This document shows positions 28,112 to 36,722 of a stretch of 64,000 nt of DNA, piece by piece. The position numbers and the translations under genes were made by a program. Every line of letters begins with the position of its first letter. Positions within the stretch are counted from its first letter, which is position 1. Under the pieces are notes generated by a model. It saw only the letters and a list, made by a program, of their open reading frames with translations, did no database searches and was not told where the DNA came from. The DNA is from Halorhabdus rudnickae (GTDB lineage: Archaea; Halobacteriota; Halobacteria; Halobacteriales; Haloarculaceae): positions 992,001 to 1,056,000 of the forward strand of contig NZ_CAAHFB010000001.1 of the NCBI RefSeq assembly GCF_900880625.1. Reading direction: 5' to 3'.

Positions 28112-28567
28112 TCAATCGAGCGAGCGAACGCCAACAGCGAGCATCGCCGTCGTAATCAGCGCGAACGCGAGCAGCGACAGGTTCGGTATCGAGAGGCCGA
28201 GCACTCGCAACTGAACGGTCCCGCACCCACCACCGATAGTACACGCACCCCCCGTCGCGGCCGAAACCTGTATCAGGGAGTGATAGGCTGCAATCCCGAT
28301 CCCGAGTACCGACAGCGGGAGAACCGTCCGGTAAATCCGCCGTCGATTCCCGAAAGTGGCCACACCGAGGACAACAACGAGCGGGTACATGAGGATGCGC
28401 TGATACCAGCACAGCCGGCAGGGCACCAGTCCGAGCCCAAGGCTCAGATAGAGACTGCCGGCAGTCGCGACGATGGCGACGAACGTCGCACCTGCGAGGA
28501 GCGATCGCTGACGATCGAGCAGTAAGCTACGTGTCGAACGACGGCCGGGTGCGCTTGTATCGTTCAT
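28112..28567 (-). CDS. dsbB: DsbB-type disulfide bond formation membrane protein
   Basis: 151 residues with four hydrophobic helices. CRLC after the second helix and a second pair CTIGGGC in the loop before helix four are the two redox pairs of DsbB, which re-oxidises thiol oxidoreductases with quinone at the membrane. QRILMYP after CRLCWY is the family's quinone-site arginine segment. No dsbA partner is present in the window. Confidence 0.88.
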   Translation of the reverse strand: MNDTSAPGRRSTRSLLLDRQRSLLAGATFVAIVATAGSLYLSLGLGLVPCRLCWYQRILMYPLVVVLGVATFGNRRRIYRTVLPLSVLGIGIAAYHSLIQVSAATGGACTIGGGCGTVQLRVLGLSIPNLSLLAFALITTAMLAVGVRSLD

Positions 28568-28608
28568 GGGATCGACGAAGAGTCCCGAATGAGATCCTCC
28601 AAGATCGG

Positions 28609-30525
28609 TCAGACGAACCGGAACGTCTCTAGGTTCTTTGGCGCGAACGTCCGCAAGTTGTAGTCGTGATACAGCGCCGAAGAGAGATCCTGTACGGAGG
28701 ACTCGTCACCGTGGACACAGAGGATCTTCTCCGGGCGCGGGTTCATCGTCTTCACGAAGTTCTCCAGGCCCTGACGGTCTGCGTGGCCCGAGAAACCATC
28801 GACGGTCTCGACACCCATTTCCAGCTTCAGGGTGTTGCCCCGGCTGCCGTTGCCCAGCGGGATCTCGTCCCAGCCGTTCTGGATCCGCCGACCCAGCGTT
28901 CCCTGTGCCTGGTAGCCGACAAACACGAGTGTCGAGTCTGGATCCGGACCGACGTGCTCGAGCCAGGACATGATCGGCCCGCCAGTGACCATCCCCGAGG
29001 TCGAGAGGATTATCGCCGGCTCGCCATCGGCGACTTCCTGTCGCTCGTCCTCACCGCCGTCGATATGGTTGAACTGGTCGGCGAGGAATGGGTTCTCGTC
29101 GTCGTGGAAGATCCGATCCCGGAGGTCGTCCCGGAGGTACTCGGGATACGTGGTATGAATGGCCGTCGCTTCCCAGATCATCCCGTCGAGATGAACCGGC
29201 ATCTCCGGAATGTCGCCGCTTCGCATCGCCTCTTCGAGGACCAGCATCAGCTCCTGGGACCGTCCCACAGCGAACGCCGGGATCAGGACTTTTCCGTCCT
29301 GTTCGTACGTTTCCCTGATGACCTCCTTGAGCTTCTGTTCGGAGTCTGCCTGGTCGGTCTGGTAATCGTTGCGACCGCCGTAGGTCGACTCGAGGACGAG
29401 CGTCTCGACGCGAGGAAATTCGTTGACTGCGCCGTTGAACAGCCGCGTGTCGTCGTAGTGGATGTCACCCGAGAACGCGACGTTGTACAGCCCATCACCG
29501 ATGTGGAAGTGTGCGACCGACGAACCGAGGATGTGGCCGGCATTGTGCAACGTGAGCTTGATGTCCGGCGAGATATCGGTCACGTCGCCGTACTCGATCG
29601 GGATGGTGTGTTTGATCGCCTCCCGGACCATCTCGGAGTCGTAAGGCGGGCTCCGCCCTTCCTTGGAAGCGACGTCGAGGTAGTCAAGCGTGAGCAGACC
29701 CATCAGATCGCGGGTCGGCTCGGTCGTGTAGATCGGGCCATCGTACCCGTACTTGAACAGAAGCGGGATGAGCGCCGAGTGATCGAGGTGGGCGTGTGTC
29801 AAGACGACGGCGTCGAGCGAACTCGGGCCAGATCCCAGCGCCTCGGGCACCTGGAGGTACGGAACCTCGCCCTCTGCACCCGGCTTGTCGCCACAGTCGA
29901 TGAGAACGCGGGTTTCGGGTGTCGAAAGGATGAACGAGGCGCGACCGACCTCTCGACAGCACCCGAGCGTGGTGATGCGGACCCACTCGTCGTCGGACAT
30001 CTCCTCGCGGTGGATCTGTCTGCCGACGCGTTCCAGGATGTCCCGACGGTCTTCGCGTTCCTGAGTGAGGAAGCTCCGGACGTTGCTGACTGTCGCCGAC
30101 TCGATCGGTGGCGTCCGGACCACCTCGGGCGTCCAGCCGACCTCCTTGGTGATTTCCCGGAGCGTTGAGCCGTGTCGTCCGATCACCATGCCCGGTTTCT
30201 CGGCTTCGATGACAACCTCGCCGGTGTCCTCGTGGAAGTCCAGATCGGTGACGCTGGCCTCTTCGGGGATCACCGAGAGAATCTGGTCTCTGGCATCCGA
30301 GGGCCGCGAGAGGACCTCGGGATCGGGCCGGACGGTAATTCGCTTGCGGAGTTTCGAGGCCAGCCGGCGAACGAGGTCGCCGTTGCCCGCGAACGTCTTG
30401 GGATCGCGGGTGTAAACGACCAGTTCCGGCCCCTCGAAAGTGACCTCCGTGATGGAGATGTCGTTCGGTACTTCGCGTTCGATCGTCGCCTTCGTGTCCT
30501 CGAGTTGCTGATCTACCTTGCTCAT
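28609..30525 (-). CDS. fttA: FttA / aCPSF1, KH-beta-CASP transcription-termination nuclease
   Basis: 638-residue archaeal factor that cuts nascent RNA and terminates transcription. The N-terminal 180 residues hold KH domains (IIEAEKPGMVIGRHGSTLRE-like GxxG at IGRHGS). The metallo-beta-lactamase core follows, with the zinc motif HAHLDHSALIP, and the beta-CASP region includes GDIHYDDTRLF and SGHADRQGL. The ATG at 30525 is preferred over an upstream Met six codons earlier. No TATA is placed 27 bases upstream; an AT-rich stretch near 30630 suggests a leader of about 80 bases. Confidence 0.93.
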   Translation of the reverse strand: MSKVDQQLEDTKATIEREVPNDISITEVTFEGPELVVYTRDPKTFAGNGDLVRRLASKLRKRITVRPDPEVLSRPSDARDQILSVIPEEASVTDLDFHEDTGEVVIEAEKPGMVIGRHGSTLREITKEVGWTPEVVRTPPIESATVSNVRSFLTQEREDRRDILERVGRQIHREEMSDDEWVRITTLGCCREVGRASFILSTPETRVLIDCGDKPGAEGEVPYLQVPEALGSGPSSLDAVVLTHAHLDHSALIPLLFKYGYDGPIYTTEPTRDLMGLLTLDYLDVASKEGRSPPYDSEMVREAIKHTIPIEYGDVTDISPDIKLTLHNAGHILGSSVAHFHIGDGLYNVAFSGDIHYDDTRLFNGAVNEFPRVETLVLESTYGGRNDYQTDQADSEQKLKEVIRETYEQDGKVLIPAFAVGRSQELMLVLEEAMRSGDIPEMPVHLDGMIWEATAIHTTYPEYLRDDLRDRIFHDDENPFLADQFNHIDGGEDERQEVADGEPAIILSTSGMVTGGPIMSWLEHVGPDPDSTLVFVGYQAQGTLGRRIQNGWDEIPLGNGSRGNTLKLEMGVETVDGFSGHADRQGLENFVKTMNPRPEKILCVHGDESSVQDLSSALYHDYNLRTFAPKNLETFRFV

Positions 30526-30753
30526 AGCTGCAAAACACACAGGGCGTCCCGGTCCCCACCGTGGAACTGAGTCGACCGCACCACTGCTACAGCAGTCCCG
30601 TGCTGTCGATGAGTGGGACCCCGACTGAATAGTAATGTCATGATACGATAGCGCTTCCCGCTCGTGTGGTACTCCGGACCAGTCTGACTAACGCTGAGAG
30701 TCCGGAAAACCGATCTCCACGTTGGGGTATCCTTCTCTGCTAATAAAAACCTT

Positions 30754-30801
30754 CGGAAACTACAGGGCTGATACACGAGAGAACGTTCCGGAAACTACAG
30801 G
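30754..30801. repeat. 13-bp direct repeat pair
   Basis: CGGAAACTACAGG occurs at 30754-30766 and again at 30789-30801, start-to-start distance 35 bp, between the divergent fttA and the hypothetical gene at 30826. It could be a tandem operator or a slippage scar. Confidence 0.6.
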
Positions 30802-30825
30802 CTCGAACCCGTTGTGAGTGTGCCT

Positions 30826-31323
30826 ATGCGCGTGACACCGGCTGTCGTCGCCGCCGAACGGACCTGGGTCGAAGACCGCGGCGAGGTCGTCGTCCCGCTG
30901 GTCAATCGGGTCCGTCGTGATCTCGGCGACGCGTTCGATACGACGGTGGATCCGATCACCGACGAACAGTACCACGACGCCGTCGAGACGGTCTTCTCGG
31001 ACGGAGACCGGGCCGTCAACGTCGCCGCGCTGGTCGCCATCCTGCGGGACCTCGACGTCGAAGGTGACTACCCGGGATTCGTCGTCGACGAACAGCTCGG
31101 TCGACAGCTGGCGGCGACGATCGCGGGTGGCCAGCCACTGTCGACGCTCGCAGAAGCCACGTTCCACTACGCGGACGTGACGACCCACGGAGATTCCGAC
31201 GACGACGCTGCGGGGCTGGACGATCTGGACGCAGCGCTGGCTGCCGGGTTCCAGACGCGATTGCCTGGCTGGGAGTGGACCAAGGGAGAGAGTCCGTTCG
31301 GGGTCGAGCCGGACGGCGAGTGA
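30826..31323 (+). CDS. Conserved-looking haloarchaeal hypothetical protein
   Basis: 165-residue acidic protein starting MRVTPAVVAAERTWVEDRGE. It contains no recognised motif, membrane segment or cysteine. Codon use and amino acid composition are typical of real haloarchaeal genes. An in-frame GTG at 30814 is an alternative start. It follows two 13-bp direct repeats and precedes the aspartoacylase-like gene on the same strand by 72 bases. Confidence 0.6.
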   Translation: MRVTPAVVAAERTWVEDRGEVVVPLVNRVRRDLGDAFDTTVDPITDEQYHDAVETVFSDGDRAVNVAALVAILRDLDVEGDYPGFVVDEQLGRQLAATIAGGQPLSTLAEATFHYADVTTHGDSDDDAAGLDDLDAALAAGFQTRLPGWEWTKGESPFGVEPDGE

Positions 31324-31395
31324 ATGCGGTCTTCTACCGGTGTCCACCGACGCGTATTCCGGTAGCTCTTGTGGCTCGGTCGTCTACGTACCGCC

Positions 31396-32214
31396 ATGCG
31401 AATCGAGCAACTGGGGGAGGGGGAGCCGGAACTGGCGATCGTGGCGGCGATCCACGGCGACGAACCGTGTGGCGTCCGGGCAGTTGAGCGATTGCTTGCC
31501 GACGAATCGACGGTAGAACGACCGGTCCGGCTGATCGTCGCAAACGAGAAAGCCCTGGCCGAAGGTGTCCGCTACGTCGATACGGACCTCAACCGGGCAT
31601 TCGACGAGGAGACGTCCGAGGACGCTCACGAGCGGGAGCTGGCAGTCGAACTCGCCGAGGCGGTCCGGGGATGTACGGTGCTGTCGATCCACTCGACGCG
31701 CTCAGCGGCAAAGCCCTTCGCGATCACGTCCGGACTGAACGACCTCGCCCGGGAGATCGTTCCTCATCTGTCCGTTCGGGCGCTGGTCGAGACCGGCGTC
31801 AATGCCGAAGGACGACTGTTCGCCGCGGAGGCGGACATCCTCGAAGTCGAGGCTGGCTATCAGGGTTCGGTAGAGGCCGCCGAGAACGCCTACCGGCTGG
31901 TCCGGGAGTTCCTGACGACGACGGGCGCCATCGCCGGTCAGACCATCGCTCACGATCTCGAGGTCTACGAGCAGGGCGAACCGGTCGAGAAACCCCCCGC
32001 AGAGGAGTACGAGGTCTTCGCCGAGAACTTCGTCCACGTCGACGCCGGGGAGACCTACGCCGCGGTCGACGGGGAGGGACTGGCAGCCCAGGAGGGGTTC
32101 GATCCCATCCTCTTTTCGGCGTACGGCTACGAGCACATCTTCGGCTATCGGGGGACCTTCGCCGGGACGCTCCGGACGACCGAGGACGGGACCGCGACGC
32201 TGACGGCCGACTGA
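31396..32214 (+). CDS. Succinylglutamate desuccinylase/aspartoacylase family hydrolase
   Basis: 272-residue zinc hydrolase of the M14-like AstE/AspA family. IVAAIHGDEPCGVRAVE gives the HGDE zinc pair, DTDLNRAFDEE the substrate-binding DLNR, HSTRSA the third zinc His, and ILEVEAGYQG the catalytic Glu. Substrate unknown; desuccinylase or deacylase of an N-acyl amino acid is likely. The ATG at 31396 is preferred because homologues begin near MRIEQLG. Confidence 0.82.
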   Translation: MRIEQLGEGEPELAIVAAIHGDEPCGVRAVERLLADESTVERPVRLIVANEKALAEGVRYVDTDLNRAFDEETSEDAHERELAVELAEAVRGCTVLSIHSTRSAAKPFAITSGLNDLAREIVPHLSVRALVETGVNAEGRLFAAEADILEVEAGYQGSVEAAENAYRLVREFLTTTGAIAGQTIAHDLEVYEQGEPVEKPPAEEYEVFAENFVHVDAGETYAAVDGEGLAAQEGFDPILFSAYGYEHIFGYRGTFAGTLRTTEDGTATLTAD

Positions 32215-32255
32215 CCTCGCCCGCTTGCGGATGCGTGGCGGCGCGAACACGGCGG

Positions 32256-32262
32256 GTTTAAG
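32256..32262 (+). promoter_or_regulatory. TATA-like box upstream of proS leader ORF
   Basis: GTTTAAG inside GGCGGGTTTAAGCCGCCC, centred 27 bases before the ATG at 32286 rather than before proS at 32429. The TATA lies in a GC-rich inverted repeat (GGCGG...CCGCC). Confidence 0.5.
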
Positions 32263-32285
32263 CCGCCCCTCGTGGACACACGAGT

Positions 32286-32330
32286 ATGAGCGGCGAGCAG
32301 GCTTCAACCACAACAGGTGTCCATCTGTAA
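32286..32330 (+). CDS. 14-residue leaderless upstream ORF of proS
   Basis: Encodes MSGEQASTTTGVHL then TAA. The start is exactly where the upstream TATA box predicts transcription to begin, so ribosomes loading on a leaderless mRNA would read this ORF first. ProS begins 98 bases later in a different frame. It could be a regulatory leader peptide or a remnant. Not shown to be translated. Confidence 0.35.
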   Translation: MSGEQASTTTGVHL

Positions 32331-32428
32331 TCTTGCCGTGCCGACCGGCAATGGGGAGTTGATGCGTTACCACGGATAAACGCTCGCACGAAGCGACCAT
32401 CACGCCGAGCGAACACGAGGTTCGACCA

Positions 32429-33880
32429 ATGTCAGAGCAAGAACTCGGAATCACGACGAGCAAAGAACACGAAACCGGAGAATGGTACGCCGAACTGGTC
32501 CAGAAGGCCGGCCTGGCCGACTACGCCCCGATGGGCGGGTTCATCGTTACCCGCCCCCGCGGGTACGCTATCTGGGAGCGCCTCAAGAACCATCTCGACG
32601 GCTGGTTCAAACAGACCGGTGTCCAGAACGCGTATTTCCCGCTTTTCATTCCCGAGCCGTACCTCGAAAAAGAGAAAGACATCGTCGAAGGGTTCGATCC
32701 CGAGGTGGCGTGGGTCACGAAGGGGGGCTACGACGAACTTGAGGAGCGTCTTGCAGTCCGCCCTACCAGCGAGAGCATCATCACGCCCTTCCTCGCACAG
32801 TGGACTCGCTCGCACCGTGACCTCCCGATCCGGGTCAACCAGTGGTGTAGCGTCGTCCGGTGGGAGGCCACCGAGACCAAACCGTTCTTCCGCACCAAAG
32901 AGTTCCTCTGGCAAGAGGGTCACACCGCCCACCACGACGCTGAGGACGCTATCGAGGAGATGGAGACGCGCCTCGATCAGTACGAGCGCCTCTACGAGGA
33001 GGTGCTGGCGATGCCCGTCCTGATCGGTCGCAAACCCGAACACGACAAATTCCCCGGTGCCCACACCACGACGTCCGTCGAAGCGTTGATGCCCGACGGC
33101 AAATCCGTCCAGGGCGGAACCTCCCACTATCTGGGGACCTCCTTCGCGGAGGCCTACGACGTGACCTACGTCGACGAGGACGAGCAAGAGCGGACGGCCC
33201 ACACGACCTCCTGGGGGCTGTCCTGGCGGGCGCTGGGCGCGCTGTTTATGACCCACAGCGACGACCAGGGACTGGTCTTGCCGCCGACGCTCGCCGAGAC
33301 CCAGGTCGTGATCGTTCCCATCTGGGACGAGGAAAGCAAGGACGACGTGCTGGAATACGCCGAGGCAGTCGAGGCAGATCTCCGAGAGGCAGGCGTTCGC
33401 GTCGAACTCGACGACCGCGATCACCGCAATCCCGGGTTCAAATACAACGAACACGAACTCAACGGCGTCCCGCTGCGGATCGAAGTCGGTTCCTACGAGG
33501 TCGACGACGATGAACTCACGCTCGTCCACCGACCCGACGGCGAGGAGCTCACGGTCGATCGAGAGGGCGTCGCCGACACCGTCGAAGAACACCTCGATAC
33601 CGTCTTCGCGAAACTCTACGCCAGTGCCGAGGAAACCCTGGAGGGAGAGATCCGCGAGGCCGAGTCCCGCGAGGAGATCCTCGGCACCATCGGCCAGCAC
33701 GGCGGGTACGTCAAGTGTGGCTGGTGCGGTGACGAGGATTGTGAGGAGCCGATCAAGGACGCGATCGCGGCCGAGATCGTGATGGTCCCGAAGGACCGCG
33801 ACGAAGAGCCAATCCACGACGAATGTGCGATGTGTGGGGAGGAGGCCGAAGAGACGGCCTACTTCGCAAAGACCTATTGA
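32429..33880 (+). CDS. proS: Prolyl-tRNA synthetase
   Basis: 483-residue class II aminoacyl-tRNA synthetase of the archaeal/eukaryotic type. VRPTSESIITPFLAQW (motif 1/2 region), FFRTKEFLWQEGHTAHH and the glycine-rich motif 3 (GTSHYLGTSFAEAYDV, AHTTSWGLSWRALGALF) are clear. The C-terminal zinc-binding domain has CGWCGDEDC and CAMCGEEA pairs and ends in KTY, an almost invariant terminal Tyr. Its last 57 bases are repeated, diverged, 192 bp downstream. Confidence 0.95.
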   Translation: MSEQELGITTSKEHETGEWYAELVQKAGLADYAPMGGFIVTRPRGYAIWERLKNHLDGWFKQTGVQNAYFPLFIPEPYLEKEKDIVEGFDPEVAWVTKGGYDELEERLAVRPTSESIITPFLAQWTRSHRDLPIRVNQWCSVVRWEATETKPFFRTKEFLWQEGHTAHHDAEDAIEEMETRLDQYERLYEEVLAMPVLIGRKPEHDKFPGAHTTTSVEALMPDGKSVQGGTSHYLGTSFAEAYDVTYVDEDEQERTAHTTSWGLSWRALGALFMTHSDDQGLVLPPTLAETQVVIVPIWDEESKDDVLEYAEAVEADLREAGVRVELDDRDHRNPGFKYNEHELNGVPLRIEVGSYEVDDDELTLVHRPDGEELTVDREGVADTVEEHLDTVFAKLYASAEETLEGEIREAESREEILGTIGQHGGYVKCGWCGDEDCEEPIKDAIAAEIVMVPKDRDEEPIHDECAMCGEEAEETAYFAKTY

Positions 33881-33884
33881 GCGT

Positions 33885-33946
33885 ACTGCGCGAGCACAGC
33901 GAGCGCAGTTTCCCCGCGACAAACAGCGTGAGTCGCGGCTCTTTTC
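33885..33946 (+). terminator. Double hairpin with T tract after proS (copy 1)
   Basis: ACTGCGC (33885-33891) pairs with GCGCAGT (33903-33909); CCGCGAC (33914-33920) pairs with GTCGCGG (33932-33938), followed at once by CTCTTTTC. This resembles an intrinsic terminator of proS. Confidence 0.55.
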
Positions 33947-34076
33947 ATCGACGTTTTGCGACGAGTGGGTCCGAGCGAACGGAGTGAGCGAGGAACCCCG
34001 AGGAGGAAAAGGTCGTGTGCGATTTGCGGTGAAGAGGCGGTTGAGACGGCCTACTTCGCAAAGACCTATTGAGCGT

Positions 34077-34138
34077 ACTGCGCGAGCATAGCGAGCGCAG
34101 TTTCCCCGCGACGAACGGCGTGAGTCGCGGCCCTTTTC
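34077..34138 (+). terminator. Second copy of the double hairpin
   Basis: Same two stems as copy 1, intact, with substitutions confined to the loops and tail (CCCTTTTC). On the opposite strand it also lies just past the dapE stop, so it may separate converging transcripts. Confidence 0.5.
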
Positions 34139-34213
34139 ATCGACGTTTTGCGACGAGTGGGTCCGAGCGAACGGAGTGAGCGAGGAACCCCGAGGAGGAA
34201 AAGGTCGTGCCGT

Positions 34214-35305
34214 TCAGTCAGTGACGAACCGTTCGACAGCCGCAGTGAGTATGTCCGCCGCCCGCCGGACGTCCCGTCGGTCGACGTATTCCCGCGGGGA
34301 GTGTGCCACTGGCCCCTCGTCGTCGGCCAGCACGCCGGGACCGAAGACGACCGTCGGCGCGAGCGTGGCAAACTGCGCGGCCTCCGTCGCCGCACCGAAC
34401 GGCCGGACCGTCCCACCACTCGCCTCACGAAGAACTTCGACGATCCGCGCCTCGGGGTCGGTCTCGAAGGCTTCGGGAAACGGCGTATCCGGGCGGATCA
34501 GGTCCACGTTGACGGTAGCGTCCGCGGGCAACGCATCCCGCAGGTAGGTTTGCAGAGATGCCGGAAATTCCGTGCTGCGCTCGGGCGGCACGCTCCGCCG
34601 GTCGAAGGTGACCGTCACCTCGGCCGGCACCTGATTGGGTGCCTCCCCGCCCTCGATCATCGTGGGCGTTAGCGTCGGAGATCCCAGCGTGTCGTGCTCG
34701 CCGGGACCGTGTGTATCGTCGTAGCGATCCATCGCGTCGATCACCGGCCCCACCGCCCGCATCGCGTTCGTCCCGTCGCTCGGATCGCTGGCGTGGGCGC
34801 TCTCACCGCCCAGCGTGATCTCCCCCTCGAACTGACCGCGGGCGGCGTAGCAAACGTCCAGCCCCGTCGGCTCGCCGACGATCGCGGCGTCAACGTCAGT
34901 ATCGAGCGTCTCTACGAGATGTGCCGCGCCGGTCTGAGTCGTTTCCTCGTCGGGCGTGACTGCAAGGGTGACGCGCCCATCGGCGGGATCAGCTCGGAGA
35001 AACGCCCCGACCATCGCCGCCAGCGGCCCCTTCGCGTCACAGGCACCGCGTCCCCGGACGATCTCGCCGTCGCGTTCGTACGGAACGTGCGGTGGTACTG
35101 TATCGAGGTGTGTGTTGAACAAAAGGCGGGGGCTGTCGCCAGCGTCGCCACCACGTCGCGCGATAACGTTGCCACCCTCGTCGACGCGGACGTTCACGCC
35201 CGCATCTTCGAGCGTCTCGACGAGCAGCGATCGCATCGAATCGACCGACTCGTGGGACGGCGTCCGGACCGCGCGTTGGTGAAAGTCGAGAACGTCGACG
35301 GCCAT
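34214..35305 (-). CDS. dapE: Succinyl-diaminopimelate desuccinylase (M20 family)
   Basis: Zinc-dependent hydrolase releasing succinate from N-succinyl-LL-diaminopimelate in lysine synthesis. 363 residues. The metal motif FNTHLDTVPPH, GRGACDAKGPLAAMVGA with the bridging Asp, and PDEETTQTGA with the catalytic Glu pair are visible; GEPTGLDV follows. It shares one base with lysA (TGATG), so the two are translationally coupled. Without context an ArgE/CPG2-type peptidase would be possible; the lysA neighbour and dapA/B/D beyond favour DapE. Confidence 0.88.
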   Translation of the reverse strand: MAVDVLDFHQRAVRTPSHESVDSMRSLLVETLEDAGVNVRVDEGGNVIARRGGDAGDSPRLLFNTHLDTVPPHVPYERDGEIVRGRGACDAKGPLAAMVGAFLRADPADGRVTLAVTPDEETTQTGAAHLVETLDTDVDAAIVGEPTGLDVCYAARGQFEGEITLGGESAHASDPSDGTNAMRAVGPVIDAMDRYDDTHGPGEHDTLGSPTLTPTMIEGGEAPNQVPAEVTVTFDRRSVPPERSTEFPASLQTYLRDALPADATVNVDLIRPDTPFPEAFETDPEARIVEVLREASGGTVRPFGAATEAAQFATLAPTVVFGPGVLADDEGPVAHSPREYVDRRDVRRAADILTAAVERFVTD

Positions 35306-36564
35306 CACTCGTGCTCCGGGTCGGGCGCACCAGGGGCATCGGCTTCGACGCGCGTGACGTCGGCCATCGTCTCCCGGCGACGGACGACCCGCGCGCCGTC
35401 ACCGTCGATCGCCACTTCGGCAGGCCGAGGCTGTGAGTGGAAGTTGTTCGCAAGTTCGTACCCGTAGGCCCCGGCGTTGCCGATCGCGAGAACGTCCTCC
35501 CGTTCGGGACGGGAGATCGGTCGGTCAGTGGCGAAGACATCGGCGCTGGTACAGCAAGGACCGCCGACCGAGACCGGTTCGGGGTCTCGCCCAGGCGCTG
35601 AGACGTTCCGGATCGGATGATAGGCGTCGAACATCGCCGGCCGGATCAGCGTCGATAGCGAGGCATCGACGCCGACCACGGTCGCTTCCGGCGTCTCCTT
35701 GACCGTGTTGACGGTCGTGAGGATCAACTCGGCGTCGGCGACAATGTACCGCCCTGGTTCGAACTTCGGGGTCGCATCGAGGTCGCCGATCGCACCACGG
35801 ACCGTCTCGGCCACGCCTTGGAGATCGAGTGGTGGTTCGTCCTCGCGATAGGGGACACCGAATCCACCGCCGAAATCGACGAACTCCAGATCGCCGTCGC
35901 CGACCTCCCGAGCCAGGTCGGCTACCTTGCCCAGCGCACGGGCGTGGTCCTCGACTTCGTCGGTGAGAACGCCACTGCCCACGTGGGCATGAAGGCCGAC
36001 GAGATCGAAGCACTCCCGGAGGTCGTCGGCGAGTTCGGGAACGCGCTCGTAGGGAATTCCGAACTTGGCGTCCTTGCCCGTCGCAACCTTCTCGTGATGG
36101 CCTGTGCCGATACCGGGATTGATCCGGATGGCAACGCGACCGTCGTACCCCCGCGCCTGGAGGCGATCGAACGTATCCTCGGCACCACCGGTAATCGTGA
36201 GTCCTGGGTTGTCCCCAGCGAGTTCGACCGCGTAATCGAGGTCTGCGTCGGGCGGATTGACGGCGGTGTACTGGAGCGTATTCGGGTCAGCGCCTGCCTC
36301 GATTGCCCGCTTCAGTTCGCCACGGGCGGCACACTCGATGGTCGCGCCGCTGTCGAGTAACGTCGAGAGGACGGCTCGACCCGTGTGGGCCTTCGCGGCG
36401 TACATCACCTCGGCGTCTGGAAAGGCCGCGTCGAACCGGCGGTAGTTTGCGGCGACACGGTCGGGATCGAGGACGTACAGCGGCGTCTCGTACTCGGCGG
36501 CCAGATCGAGTAGTCGATCGTGGTCCCAGTCGGCCAGACGCCGGACCGGCGGCGAGTGACTCAT
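35305..36564 (-). CDS. lysA: Diaminopimelate decarboxylase
   Basis: PLP enzyme converting meso-diaminopimelate to lysine. 419 residues from the ATG at 36564 (a GTG 12 bases upstream is less likely). EVMYAAKAHTGRAVLS carries the Schiff-base Lys, and GGAEDTFDRLQ, VGSGV and the later GPCCTSADVF with the substrate-site Cys are conserved. It begins what is left of the downstream half of the dap operon; dapF is not adjacent. The promoter would lie in the 670-base region now shared with the inserted GH31 gene. Confidence 0.92.
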   Translation of the reverse strand: MSHSPPVRRLADWDHDRLLDLAAEYETPLYVLDPDRVAANYRRFDAAFPDAEVMYAAKAHTGRAVLSTLLDSGATIECAARGELKRAIEAGADPNTLQYTAVNPPDADLDYAVELAGDNPGLTITGGAEDTFDRLQARGYDGRVAIRINPGIGTGHHEKVATGKDAKFGIPYERVPELADDLRECFDLVGLHAHVGSGVLTDEVEDHARALGKVADLAREVGDGDLEFVDFGGGFGVPYREDEPPLDLQGVAETVRGAIGDLDATPKFEPGRYIVADAELILTTVNTVKETPEATVVGVDASLSTLIRPAMFDAYHPIRNVSAPGRDPEPVSVGGPCCTSADVFATDRPISRPEREDVLAIGNAGAYGYELANNFHSQPRPAEVAIDGDGARVVRRRETMADVTRVEADAPGAPDPEHE

Positions 36565-36722
36565 TAGCGAAGACACGGGAAGGTCGATAACAAGGATTGC
36601 GCTTCGGCGTTTCGCGCTCTTGATGGTCGACAGAGAGTAAACGCGACTCCGAAAACCAACTATCCAACGTCAGAGACCGTTGGTTGTGTGCTGGTGTCCG
36701 TTGTCGATCACCTCTCTCCGAC

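Larger units (their letters stand above)
33824..34209 (+). repeat. Diverged 192-bp tandem duplication of the proS 3' end
   Basis: Unit 1 covers 33824-34015 and unit 2 covers 34016-34209. Unit 2 encodes CAICGEEAVETAYFAKTY plus stop, against CAMCGEEAEETAYFAKTY in functional proS, and then repeats the 3' flank. The first roughly 20 bases of difference hold seven substitutions; the remaining roughly 160 bases only four. Both units end with GGTCGTG. An 88-codon frame running through the join is an artefact. Confidence 0.9.

Noticed and set aside
32432-33922. 496-codon minus-strand frame opposite proS
   Set aside because: Shadow; ProS motifs are complete and the antisense product resembles no family.
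33825-34091. 88-codon frame across the proS duplication
   Set aside because: It is in a different frame from both ProS tails and exists only because the unit length is a multiple of three.
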